NCBI RefSeq assembly: GCF_036250675.1
Contig: NZ_CP109592.1
Location: 7,564,001-7,628,000, forward strand
DNA: 64,000 nt
Origin: Streptomyces sp. NBC_01689
GTDB lineage: Bacteria > Actinomycetota > Actinomycetes > Streptomycetales > Streptomycetaceae
Direction of reading: 5' to 3'
The notes below the pieces were generated by a model, which worked only from the letters and a program-made list of their open reading frames with translations, had not been told where the DNA came from and did not search any database. Below, piece by piece: positions 28,471 through 36,831 of this stretch; positions within the stretch are counted from its first letter, which is position 1; each line of letters opens with the position of its first letter. The position numbers were made by a program, and so were the translations under genes.

Positions 28471-28492
28471 ATTCCTGTCGGGTGACAGAAAT
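28471..28492. promoter_or_regulatory. Second copy of the guanidine-operon operator
   Basis: Arms ATTCCTGTCG and TGACAGAAAT around GG, followed by TAGG. It matches the palindrome at 20059-20080 at most positions. Both sites start exactly 24 bp upstream of the respective minus-strand start codons and share the flank CTAATTTCTGTC when read on the minus strand. Confidence 0.7.
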
Positions 28493-28500
28493 TAGGGAGA

Positions 28501-29130
28501 CCCTGTTTCGCTCGCGTGACGCGGTCGTGTCCGGGTCGCGCCGAAGTGCTCACGCCCCCGTCGCGGAGACGGGGGCGCAGCGGATGCGGGGGTGAGGCCG
28601 TCCTCGGGGGAGGGGGCGGGGCAGCGTGGTCCGCGTCGCGGCGGATGACCGGCGGGGCGGGCTGTACGACGACGGACGGGGCGCTCGGGGCGCTTGTGGC
28701 GCTCGGCGTTCTCGACGCGCTCGGTACGTGTCCGAGGGGCGGTTACGCGAGGGAGCCGGGGCGAAACGCCGACGGCCCTCGCGCTCACGACGGCGTGCGG
28801 CCGGTGCGGTGGATTCCGTCGCGTCTGCGTCCGACGCGTCGTCAACTCGTCCCACGGGGGCGGCAGTCGGTGACTCCGCCGGTCGTGACGGCCGAGCCGG
28901 TGGTCCGGCTGCTTCCGGTCCGCTGCTCGCGGTCGGGTGGCCGCTACGGGAGGGCGGCGCCGTCCGGCGGGTCCGGCCGGACGCGACGCGCCGCCGTGAC
29001 CGGTCGCAGGGGCGCGTCGTACCGGCATCACGGTCACGTCGTACCGGCATCACGGTCACGTCGTACCGGCTCGTACCGGCGTGCGTTCAGGCCGGACGGG
29101 TGTCCCACGGGACCGCCCGTCCGGGGACGT
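28501..29130. other. 630-nt non-coding region with short repeats
   Basis: Open frames here have no recognisable protein signature and carry atypical composition, so I call no gene. Short GCGCTCGG-type repeats occur around 28680-28725 and a 22-bp tandem repeat lies at 29015-29070. The permease promoter occupies the left edge. Confidence 0.6.
29015..29070. repeat. 22-bp tandem repeat
   Basis: Two perfect adjacent copies (29015-29036 and 29037-29058) and a third partial copy (29059-29070). The unit begins CGTCGTACCGGCATC. It lies between the permease promoter and the 3' end of the siderophore-interacting protein gene. Confidence 0.9.
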
Positions 29131-29979
29131 TCAGGAAGCGGACGCCGAGTGCGTCTCCTGCTCCGCCTCCACCTGCGCGTTCCACTCCCGCTTGGACGCC
29201 TGCCAGCCGTCCTCGTTGTGCCCCAGCCGCCAGTAGCCGGAGATGGACAGGTCCTCGCGGGGGATCTCGCGCTCCACCCGCAGCAGCCGGCGCAGCTCCT
29301 TCACGAAGGCCGCCTCACCGTGCACGAAGGCGTGGATCCGGCCCTCCGGGAAGTCGAGCGCGCGCACGGCCTCCACCAGGGCCTCGCCCACCGGCCGGTC
29401 GCCGCGGTGCAGCCACACCACGTCGACGTCCGAGTCGATCTTCTGCTCCTCGTCGGGGCCCGAGATCTCCAGGAAGGCGTGGGCCACGGCGCCGTCCGGC
29501 AGCGCCTCCAGGGCGGCGGCGACCGCGGGCAGCGCGCTCTCGTCACCGGCGAGCAGATGCCAGTCGGCGCTCGCGTCGGGCGCGTAGGCGCCGCCGGGGC
29601 CCATGAACCGTACGATCTCGCCCGGTTGGACCCGGGCCGCCCAGGGGCCGGCCAGACCCTCGTCGCCGTGGACCACGAAGTCGAGGGTCAGCTGGCGCAG
29701 TTCGGGGTCCCAGGCGCGCACGGTGTAGGTCCGGGTCACCGGCCACTGCTCGCGCGGGAGTTCCTCCCGGATCCGCTCCATGTCGAACGGCTCGGGGTAG
29801 GTGACGCCCGCCGGGGCGAAGAGCAGCTTCACGTAGTGGTCGGTACAGGTGCCCGCGGTGAACTCGGCGAGGCCCTCGCCGCCCAGCACGACGCGCTGCA
29901 TGTGGGGAGTGAGCCGCTCGGTCCGCACGACGCGCGCGGAGTGGGGCTTCCTGGGCCTGCGTGCCGGACGCTCTGCCAT
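29131..29979 (-). CDS. Siderophore-interacting protein (FAD-dependent ferric reductase)
   Basis: 282 residues of the SIP/ViuB type. The FAD-binding barrel (about 15-125) contains RTYTVRAWDPELRQLTLDFVVHGDEGLAGPWAARVQPGE; the NAD(P)H-type domain follows (WHLLAGDESALPAVAAALEALP) and ends with YWRLGHNEDGW. Such enzymes release iron from imported ferric siderophores in the cytosol. ATG 29979 is preferred over the in-frame ATG 29997 because GAGGAGG lies just upstream. A near-consensus iron box overlaps the leader, so expression should rise on iron starvation through a DmdR/IdeR repressor. Confidence 0.92.
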   Translation of the reverse strand: MAERPARRPRKPHSARVVRTERLTPHMQRVVLGGEGLAEFTAGTCTDHYVKLLFAPAGVTYPEPFDMERIREELPREQWPVTRTYTVRAWDPELRQLTLDFVVHGDEGLAGPWAARVQPGEIVRFMGPGGAYAPDASADWHLLAGDESALPAVAAALEALPDGAVAHAFLEISGPDEEQKIDSDVDVVWLHRGDRPVGEALVEAVRALDFPEGRIHAFVHGEAAFVKELRRLLRVEREIPREDLSISGYWRLGHNEDGWQASKREWNAQVEAEQETHSASAS

Positions 29980-29996
29980 GACGGCCTCCTCGTTCA

Positions 29997-30015
29997 TTGA
30001 CTTAGGCTCACCTAA
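29997..30015. promoter_or_regulatory. Iron box (DmdR/IdeR operator)
   Basis: A 19-bp site whose last 14 bases, TTAGGCTCACCTAA, match the actinobacterial iron-box consensus exactly; arms CTTAGG/CCTAAG are perfect. It lies 18 bp upstream of the siderophore-interacting protein start. Confidence 0.88.
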
Positions 30016-30190
30016 GTTAGCATCTCTGTCCCGGTCGGCACCCTTCGCAGGGACGGCCCGAGCGGTCTTCGTACCGGGAGTCGAGTCCCCCCGTGGCGAG
30101 GATCGAGCCTCCCTCCGCACTGTGACGGTCCCCTCACCCGGACATCCTCCGCCCACCGGCGGGAACAGCGCCTCCCGGGCGCCAGACCCC

Positions 30191-31135
30191 TCAGCCGCCC
30201 AGCGTCGTGAGCAGGCGCTGCAGGGACCCGCCCAGGCCCCAGCGGGCCGCCAGCGCGTCCAGGGCGGCGGGGTCGCGCGGGGTGCGGGGCAGCGCCGTGT
30301 CGACGTCGGGCAGCGGGACGTCACCGGCGACCCGTACGACCTCGGGCGCCAGGGCGACGTAGGGCCGGGACTCGTCGAGACGCCTGCGCTGCGAGGGGGT
30401 CAGCCCGGACTTCGGGTCGTCCACGGCGGCCATGATCCCGGCCAGGTCGCCGAAGGCGTCGAGCAGCTTGGCCGCCGTCTTCTCGCCGATCCCCGGCACC
30501 CCGGGAAGGCCGTCGCTCGGGTCGCCCCGCAGCAGTGCGAGATCCGCGTACCCGGAGCCGTCCACCCCGTACTTCTCGCGCAGCCAGGTCTCGTCGGTGA
30601 GCTGGAGGGTGCCGACGCCCTTGAGGGGATACAGGACGCGCACTCCCCGCTCGTCGTCCACGAGTTGGTAGAGGTCGCGGTCGCCGGTGACGATGTCGAC
30701 CGGGCCGGTGGCGCGTCCGGTGAAGGTGCCGATCACGTCGTCCGCCTCGTAGCCCGCCACTCCCACGCGCGCGATGCCCAGCGCGTCCAGGACGTCCTCG
30801 ATGACGGGCACCTGCGGGGAGAGCGTGTCCGGCACCTCCTCCTCGTCCGGGCCGGTCTCGGTCTCCACGGCCACCCGGTGCGCCTTGTACGAAGGGATCA
30901 GGTCGACCCGCCACTGCGGGCGCCAGTCCGCGTCCATGCACGCCACCAGCTCGTCCGGGCGGTGGTCCTTGACCAGGCGGTCGATGAAGTCGAGCAACCC
31001 GCGCACGGCGTTCACCGGCGTGCCGTCCGGGGCTCTCACCGAGTCGGGGACCCCGAAATAGGCCCGGAAGTACAGGGAGGCGGTGTCGAGCAGCATCAGG
31101 CGTCTGGTCACGCCTCGCATCATGCCGTACGCCAC
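30191..31135 (-). CDS. 5'-3' exonuclease (FEN/PolI N-terminal type)
   Basis: 314-residue stand-alone 5'-nuclease resembling the N-terminal domain of DNA polymerase I. Acidic metal-site motifs are LLDTASLYFRAYFG, CMDADWRPQWR, AGYEADDVIGT and VTGDRDLYQLV; the helix-hairpin-helix DNA clamp is GLPGVPGIGEKTAAKLL. It would remove flaps or RNA primers. Start is uncertain: GTG 31135 (AGGT 8 nt upstream), ATG 31123 or GTG 31111 all fit. It is divergent from the betaine importer. Confidence 0.88.
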   Translation of the reverse strand: MAYGMMRGVTRRLMLLDTASLYFRAYFGVPDSVRAPDGTPVNAVRGLLDFIDRLVKDHRPDELVACMDADWRPQWRVDLIPSYKAHRVAVETETGPDEEEVPDTLSPQVPVIEDVLDALGIARVGVAGYEADDVIGTFTGRATGPVDIVTGDRDLYQLVDDERGVRVLYPLKGVGTLQLTDETWLREKYGVDGSGYADLALLRGDPSDGLPGVPGIGEKTAAKLLDAFGDLAGIMAAVDDPKSGLTPSQRRRLDESRPYVALAPEVVRVAGDVPLPDVDTALPRTPRDPAALDALAARWGLGGSLQRLLTTLGG

Positions 31136-31205
31136 TGACAGTGACCTGGACCACTCCCGTGTTTGCTTTGTGTAAGCGGGGGCAGGCGCGGCATCGGGAA
31201 GCGCC

Positions 31206-31223
31206 CGGTTGCTTTTTCAACCG
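31206..31223. other. Stem-loop upstream of the betaine importer
   Basis: CGGTTG (31206-31211) pairs with CAACCG (31218-31223) around CTTTTT. It sits between the divergent exonuclease and ABC genes, just before the 18-bp repeats. Confidence 0.4.
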
Positions 31224-31275
31224 ATCACGGCGATCGCACCGATCACGGTGATCACACCGGTCACGGCGATTCGCG
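31222..31275. repeat. Three imperfect 18-bp repeats in a promoter region
   Basis: Units at 31222-31239, 31240-31257 and 31258-31275, of the form CGATCACGGYGATCRCAC, each roughly self-complementary around GATCACGG. Further GATC/GATCG words continue to 31325. They lie within the leader or promoter of the osmoprotectant importer. Confidence 0.75.
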
Positions 31276-31347
31276 ATCAGCGCGATCGCGCCGACCAGAC
31301 CCGTCGCACCGATCAGACCGATCGAAGCGTCCGAACGAGAGGCACAC

Positions 31348-32427
31348 GTGTCATCCAGGCTTGAGGCCGAGCATCTGTACAAGGTGTTCGGGAGACGACC
31401 GGAAGAGGCGGTGGAACGACTCCGCCAGGGAACCGACCGGGAGGAGCTGCGCGCCGACGGCACCACCGCCGCGGTGATCGACGCGTCCTTCTCGGTCGAC
31501 CCGGGCCAGATCTTCGTCGTCATGGGTCTGTCCGGCTCCGGCAAGTCCACGCTGCTGCGCATGCTCAACGGACTCCTGGAACCCACCGCGGGACAGGTGC
31601 GGTTCGACGGCGAGGACCTCACCGCGCTCAGCGACCGGGACCTGCGCGAGGTCCGCTCGAAGAAGATCAGCATGGTCTTCCAGCACTTCGCGCTCTTCCC
31701 GCACCGCAGTGTCCTGGAGAACGCGGCGTACGGCCTGGAGGTCCAGGGCGTACCGGCCGCCGAGCGCCGGAAGCGCGCCACCGAGGCGCTGGAACTGGCC
31801 GGGCTCGCGGGCTGGGAGAAGTCCTGGCCCGACGAACTGTCCGGCGGGATGCAGCAGCGTGTCGGCCTGGCCCGCGCGCTGGCCACCGACGCCGATCTGC
31901 TGCTGATGGACGAGTCGTTCAGCGCGCTCGACCCGCTGATCCGCCGTGACATGCAGGACCAGCTCATCGAGCTGCAGAAGAAGCTCAAGAAGACCATCGT
32001 GTTCATCACGCACGACCTCAACGAGGCCATGCGGCTCGGCGACCGGATCGCCGTCATGCGCGACGGACGCATCGTCCAGATCGGCACCGCCGAGGACATC
32101 CTCGTACGCCCCGCCGACGACTACGTCGCCTCCTTCACCCAGGACGTCGACCGCTCCCGGGTGCTGACGGCGGGCGCCGTCATGGACACCGACGTACGGG
32201 GCGACGAGGCCGACTGCGACTGCGAGACGGCGCTGCCCGACACCTCGTTCGTGGACCTGTGCGCCATCAGCGCGCGCCTCACGCACCCGGTCGCGGTGGT
32301 CGACGCGGGGGGCGGACTGGTCGGTGTCGTGCCGCGGCGCCGGCTCGTCGCCTTCCTGGGCGACGAGCAGGACGGACCCGGCCGCTGTACGCAGCCGCGA
32401 GACGAGGCGGTGACGGCCCGTGCCTAG
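31348..32427 (+). CDS. Glycine betaine/proline-type ABC importer, ATP-binding subunit
   Basis: 359 residues of the ProV/OpuAA type. Walker A GLSGSGKST, signature SGGMQQRVGLARALA, Walker B LLLMDESFSALD, H-loop FITHDLNEAM. After the ATPase comes a short CBS-like C-terminal region (about 255-340) of the kind that senses ionic strength in OpuA. GTG 31348 follows GAGAGG by 5 nt. It overlaps the permease gene by 8 nt. Role: osmoprotectant uptake under high salinity, inferred from family. Confidence 0.92.
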   Translation: MSSRLEAEHLYKVFGRRPEEAVERLRQGTDREELRADGTTAAVIDASFSVDPGQIFVVMGLSGSGKSTLLRMLNGLLEPTAGQVRFDGEDLTALSDRDLREVRSKKISMVFQHFALFPHRSVLENAAYGLEVQGVPAAERRKRATEALELAGLAGWEKSWPDELSGGMQQRVGLARALATDADLLLMDESFSALDPLIRRDMQDQLIELQKKLKKTIVFITHDLNEAMRLGDRIAVMRDGRIVQIGTAEDILVRPADDYVASFTQDVDRSRVLTAGAVMDTDVRGDEADCDCETALPDTSFVDLCAISARLTHPVAVVDAGGGLVGVVPRRRLVAFLGDEQDGPGRCTQPRDEAVTARA

Positions 32428-35032
32428 GATTCCCTTCGGTGACTGGGTCAACGACGTGGTCGACTGGCTGCTGAACCACATGGCGTGGCTCTTCGACTTC
32501 CTCAAGACCGTCTTCTCGGGCACCTACGACGGCATCGACGCCGTTCTCCAGGCGCCCCAGCCGCTCCTGCTCGCGGGCATCTTCGCGGTGATCGCGTTCT
32601 GGCTGCGCGGTACCTCCGCGGGTGTCCTCACCTTCGTGGGATTCGCCTTCATCGATTCCCTCGAACTGTGGGAGGACGCGATGGTGACCCTCTCGCTGGT
32701 CCTCGTCGCCACGCTCATCGCGCTCGTCGTCTCGGTGCCCGTCGGCATCTGGGCGGCGCGCTCCGACCGGGTCAGCGGCTTCGTCAGGCCGGTGCTCGAC
32801 TTCATGCAGACGCTGCCCGCGATGATCTACCTCATCCCGGCGATCCTGTTCTTCGGCACCGGAGCGCCCGCCGGCATCGTCGCCACCCTGATCTTCGCGC
32901 TGGCACCCGGTGTCCGCATGACCGAGCTGGGCATCCGGCAGGTCGACAGGGAACTCGTGGAGGCCGCCGACGCGTTCGGCACCACCCCGCGCAGCACCCT
33001 GCTGCGCATCCAGCTGCCGCTGGCGCTGCCCACCGTCATGGCGGGCGTCAACCAGGTCATCATGCTGGGCCTGTCGATGGCCGCCATCGCGGGCATGGTC
33101 GGCACCGGCGGCCTCGGCGGCGACGTCAACGAGGCCATCGGCCAGCTGAACGTCGGTCTCGGTTCCGAGGCGGGCGTCGCCATCGTCATCCTGGCCATCT
33201 ACCTCGACCGGATGACCGGCGCCCTCGGCACCCAGGTCTCGCCGCTCGGCCGCCGCGCCGCCGCGAAGCTGCGTGCCGCGCAGGGCCTGCGGATCTGGTC
33301 CTACCGGCCCCGGCCCGCCGTCGCGATGGTGGGCGTCGTCGTCCTCGCGCTGGTCGCGGGCGGCATGGGCGTGTTCGGCGGTACGGACTCGACGTCCGCC
33401 GCGGCCGACGGCGACAACGTCGGCCAGGGCAAGAAGGTCAGCATCGGCTACATCCCGTGGGACGAGGGGGTCGCCTCCACCTTCCTGTGGAAGGAGATCC
33501 TGGAGGAGCGCGGTTTCGACGTCGACACCAAGCAGTTCGACGCGGGTCCGCTCTACACCTCCCTCGCCCAGGGCGACGTCGACTTCGAGACGGACTCGTG
33601 GCTGCCGACCACCCACGCGGAGTACTGGAAGAAGTACGGCAAGCAGCTCGACGACCTGGGCTCCTGGTACGGCCCCACCTCGCTGGAGCTGACCGTGCCC
33701 TCGTACATGAAGGGCGTCGACTCGCTGGAGGACCTCAAGGGCAAGGCCGGCACCTTCGGCGGGAAGATCACCGGCATCGAGTCGAGCGCCGGGATGATGG
33801 GCCTGCTCAAGAACAAGGTGCTCAAGGAGTACGGGCTCGACAAGGAGTACAAGGTCGTCGACAGCTCGACGCCCGCCATGCTGGCCGAGCTGAAGCGCGC
33901 GTACGCCAAGAAGCAGCCCGTCGTGGTCACCCTGTGGTCGCCGCACTGGGCGTACAGCGACTACGACCTGAAGAAGCTCAAGGACCCGAAGGGCGCCTGG
34001 GGCAAGGGCGACGGGGTGCACACGCTCTCGCGCAAGGGCTTCGCCCAGGACAACCCGGTCGTGGGCCGGTGGCTGAAGAACTTCAAGCTGACCGAGAAGC
34101 AGCTCACGGGTCTCGAGGCGGAGATCAACAAGGTCGGCAAGGGCAAGCAGCAGGACGCGGTGCGTACCTGGCTGAAGAAGAACCCCGGTGTCGTCGACAA
34201 GCTGGCGCCGACCGGGAAGGCGTCCGCCGCGCCCGCCGAGGCGAAGCGTCCGCTGGACATCGCCTGGTTCCCCTGGGACGAGGACGTCGCCGTCACCTAC
34301 CTCTGGAAGAACGTGCTGGCGCGGCGCGGCTACCAGCTGAACCTGAAGCAGATGGACGTCGGCCCCGTCTACACCGGGCTGGCCTCGGGCGACCTCGACC
34401 TCAACTTCGACGCCTGGCTGCCCTACGCGCAGTCGAACTACTGGGACCAGCACAAGAACGACCTCAAGGACCTGGGCACCTGGTACGCGCCGACCTCGCT
34501 GGAGATCGCCGTGCCGTCCTATGTGAAGGGCGTCAAGTCACTCGCGGACCTCAAGGGCAAGGCCGGGACCTTCGGCGGGAAGATCATCGGTATCGAGCCC
34601 GGCACCGGTGAGATGAACCTGCTCAAGAAGAAGGTGCTCCCGGGGTACGGCCTGGACAAGGAGTACAAGGTCGTCGACGGCTCGACGCCCGCCATGCTGG
34701 CCGAGCTGAAGCGCGCGTACGCCAAGAAGCAGCCCGTCGCCGTCGTCCTGTGGTCCCCGCACTGGGCCTACAGCGAGTACAAGCTCACCAAGCTCGCGGA
34801 CGACAAGAAGCTGTTCGGCGAGGGCAACACGATCCGGACCATCTCCAGCGAGAAGTTCCCGGAGCAGTACCCGCAACTCGCGCGGTGGATCAAGAACTTC
34901 AAGATGAGCGAGGACGAACTCGGCACCCTGGAGAGCGAGATCAAGAAGCGGGGTCAGGGCCACGAGGAGGACGCGGTCGCGGCGTGGCTGAAGGGTCACC
35001 CGGACGTGGTGGACCGGATGGCTCCGCGGTAG
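32420..35032 (+). CDS. Betaine ABC importer permease fused to two substrate-binding domains
   Basis: 870 residues. N-terminal permease (about 1-330) with the ProW/OpuAB inner-membrane signature (PVLDFMQTLPAMIYLIP, GIRQVDRELVEAADAFG), then two OpuAC/ProX-like binding domains in tandem (about 338-600 and 610-870), each starting with a (Y/F)-(I/F)-P-W-D-E segment and bearing WSPHWAYS and (E/D)xWLP motifs. A single chain thus carries two lipid-independent receptors facing outside. GTG 32420. The domains are near-identical over some stretches, pointing to duplication or gene conversion. Ligand likely glycine betaine or related compounds. Confidence 0.92.
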   Translation: MPRIPFGDWVNDVVDWLLNHMAWLFDFLKTVFSGTYDGIDAVLQAPQPLLLAGIFAVIAFWLRGTSAGVLTFVGFAFIDSLELWEDAMVTLSLVLVATLIALVVSVPVGIWAARSDRVSGFVRPVLDFMQTLPAMIYLIPAILFFGTGAPAGIVATLIFALAPGVRMTELGIRQVDRELVEAADAFGTTPRSTLLRIQLPLALPTVMAGVNQVIMLGLSMAAIAGMVGTGGLGGDVNEAIGQLNVGLGSEAGVAIVILAIYLDRMTGALGTQVSPLGRRAAAKLRAAQGLRIWSYRPRPAVAMVGVVVLALVAGGMGVFGGTDSTSAAADGDNVGQGKKVSIGYIPWDEGVASTFLWKEILEERGFDVDTKQFDAGPLYTSLAQGDVDFETDSWLPTTHAEYWKKYGKQLDDLGSWYGPTSLELTVPSYMKGVDSLEDLKGKAGTFGGKITGIESSAGMMGLLKNKVLKEYGLDKEYKVVDSSTPAMLAELKRAYAKKQPVVVTLWSPHWAYSDYDLKKLKDPKGAWGKGDGVHTLSRKGFAQDNPVVGRWLKNFKLTEKQLTGLEAEINKVGKGKQQDAVRTWLKKNPGVVDKLAPTGKASAAPAEAKRPLDIAWFPWDEDVAVTYLWKNVLARRGYQLNLKQMDVGPVYTGLASGDLDLNFDAWLPYAQSNYWDQHKNDLKDLGTWYAPTSLEIAVPSYVKGVKSLADLKGKAGTFGGKIIGIEPGTGEMNLLKKKVLPGYGLDKEYKVVDGSTPAMLAELKRAYAKKQPVAVVLWSPHWAYSEYKLTKLADDKKLFGEGNTIRTISSEKFPEQYPQLARWIKNFKMSEDELGTLESEIKKRGQGHEEDAVAAWLKGHPDVVDRMAPR

Positions 35033-35057
35033 CCCCCGCATCGGCCTGAACGGCCTC

Positions 35058-35149
35058 GTCCTCAAGCACCGGACGGGCTGACATGCCTGAACTGGCCGTC
35101 GGCCTTCGAGCGCGGGCGCGCATCTCCAGCCCGTCCGGCGCTTGAGGAC
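35058..35149. repeat. Long inverted repeat of a type common in Streptomyces intergenic DNA
   Basis: 23-nt arms (35058-35080 and 35127-35149) complementary except for one position; arm core CCGGACGGGCTG / CAGCCCGTCCGG. It is 25 nt after the importer stop and may terminate it. Similar elements recur between genes in many Streptomyces genomes (recalled). Confidence 0.85.
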
Positions 35150-35934
35150 TAGCCCTTCGGGCGAGGGCGGGGGTCCAGGGGGTGCAGCGCCCCTGGCGGG
35201 GTCCGGGGCGGAGCCCCGGGGACGGGAAGGGCGGGGGCGGCGGGGGCGAGACTCCCCGGGGCTGCCCCCCGGTAGACGACCACGACAGCTCTGTCGACGC
35301 GAACGCACCGGATCCGGACAACCCCTTCACCCCCGGCGCCCACCTCACCGCCGCACGCCGTCCTCCCGACGACTCCGCCCACCCCCACGACACACCTCCA
35401 CACCCCCCACCCCTCCCGCCGGCGGCCCCCGCCCCGCACCACCCCGTGTCTCCCCGCACGACCCTCCGCCCGCACTGACCGGCCCCGACCGTGCATGGAG
35501 CGACACCGCTCGCCAACTCCCCGTCGTGAAGCCGGACTTCGCCTCCCGGCGAGAACCACCGCCCGGGAGCGCACGCCACGCCGGAGCCCAGGGACGTCTG
35601 GTGACGGAGATGCCGGGTACCGTCCTGGGAACACCACCCCGCGCACCCACTCCCGCCGCACGCCCAGCGACGGCCCACGACAACCCGGCGGGGGCGTCCG
35701 GCCCTTCTGGTCAGCCCTTTCGTCCAGGAGGCGGCCGCGGTGCCGACGTGACCGTGGGAACTCGGCTGTTGGCGCGAATTGTGACCCTGGCCCGCCCGTG
35801 ACGTGACAGCGATATGACGGCCGCATGAAACGGTTTGCCGAACATGCGTAGGGTGCAAACAACTCTTCAGGGGCAACGGCCCGGGGTGTGGACCGAAGCG
35901 GTGGACCGATGACGCGGGGGAGGGAGCCGGAGCG
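35150..35934. other. Non-coding region with GC-rich repeats and an XRE-gene promoter
   Basis: 35150-35285 is extremely G-rich, with a small hairpin (CCGGGGCGGAGCCCCGG near 35205-35221). 35286-35760 is C-rich with no recognisable protein. From about 35790 composition relaxes (GTGACAGCGATATGACGG, then GAAACGGTTTGCCGAACATG), a likely promoter zone for the regulator at 35935. No gene called. Confidence 0.6.
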
Positions 35935-36516
35935 ATGGGCGACCACAAGGAACAGCCTCTTCGGGTGGGCGCGGCCGTCCGGCGGCGGCGCCGGGCACTG
36001 GAGCTGACCCTCGCCGTCGTGGCCCAGCGCAGCGGCCTGTCGGTCCCGTTCCTCAGCCAGGTGGAGAACGAACGGGCGCGGCCGAGCCGCAGCTCCCTGG
36101 AGAGGGTCGCCGACGCGCTGGGCACCACGGCCGTCGAGCTGCTCGCCGCGGCCGACCCGGCGTGCAGTGTCGACGTCGTGCGCGCCGACGAGGGTGAGGG
36201 CTGTGCGTCCGGCGCGCGCACGCGCCCCCTGGTGCGCGGTCACCACCAGCTGCACGCCACGGAGTTCGTCGGCGACCACGAGGAGGGCCGCGAACTCCAG
36301 CACCGCAACGACAAGTTGATGTATGTCGCCGACGGTGCCGTGGAGGTCGAGGCCGAGGGCCGCGCACACCGTCTGGGGCGCGGCGACACGATGTACCTCA
36401 CGGGCGGGGTGCGCCACCGCTGGCGGGCCACCGTGCCGGACACCCGCGTGATCGTGGTCGAGGTCGCCGATCACATCGAGGCGCTGGAGGAGCGCCACGG
36501 TTTCCGTCGACGCTGA
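35935..36516 (+). CDS. XRE-family regulator with cupin domain
   Basis: 193 residues: an XRE helix-turn-helix (about 10-64; GAAVRRRRRALELTLAVVAQRSGLSVPFLSQVENERARPS) and a C-terminal cupin (about 105-185; RNDKLMYVADGAVEVEAEGR, GDTMYLTGGVRHRWRA). The pair is the SutR/PuuR-type layout, where the cupin binds a small metabolite. ATG 35935 has GGAG 6 nt upstream. It is isolated, so its target cannot be read from context; the amine-catabolism genes 5 kb away are one possibility. Confidence 0.88.
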   Translation: MGDHKEQPLRVGAAVRRRRRALELTLAVVAQRSGLSVPFLSQVENERARPSRSSLERVADALGTTAVELLAAADPACSVDVVRADEGEGCASGARTRPLVRGHHQLHATEFVGDHEEGRELQHRNDKLMYVADGAVEVEAEGRAHRLGRGDTMYLTGGVRHRWRATVPDTRVIVVEVADHIEALEERHGFRRR

Positions 36517-36732
36517 CCTCGGGTGCTGAACTCGGTCTACCGAAACCGAAGTTGAGGCCGGAGTCCGGAACGGGCGCGCCGAGGCCGGAGGCCGGCCTCG
36601 GACACCGGCCCAGGTGTCGACCTCGGACGCCGGCCCCGGAAGCCGAGTCGAGGAGCCGACGAGTCGACGAGCCGACACCGACCGTCGGCCTTCCGCGCGG
36701 TCCCGGCCGGTCCCCGCTGCGATACTGGCGCC
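36517..36732. other. Intergenic region with repeated GCCGAG/GGCCGG words
   Basis: Repeated CCGAGGCCGG, CCTCGGAC and GAGTCGACGAG words form many small hairpins between 36560 and 36680. A possible -10 hexamer GATACT (36721-36726) precedes the short ORF at 36733. No gene seen. Confidence 0.5.
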
Positions 36733-36831
36733 ATGTCCGGGACCACCTGTCGTGTCACCGCCGCCTCCGGGGCCGCCTACGCCGCCGTCACCCGCGGTCG
36801 GCGGATCGCGGGACGGGGAACACGCCCGTGA
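36733..36831 (+). CDS. Possible 32-residue leader peptide, leaderless
   Basis: ATG 36733 lies 6 nt after GATACT with TGC before it (an extended -10), matching other leaderless starts here. The frame encodes 32 residues (MSGTTCRVTAASG...) and its TGA overlaps the GTG of the next gene (GTGA). It could be a coupling peptide that delivers ribosomes to the downstream start. No homologue recognised. Confidence 0.3.
   Translation: MSGTTCRVTAASGAAYAAVTRGRRIAGRGTRP

Noticed and set aside
28516..30000. 494-codon plus-strand frame across the siderophore gene
   Set aside because: Antisense to the siderophore-interacting protein, no motifs; the first 600 nt are repeat-rich non-coding.
31163..31477. 104-codon frame with DHGD repeats upstream of the betaine importer
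   Set aside because: Created by the 18-bp DNA repeats and overlapping the ATPase start; no ribosome site or homologue.
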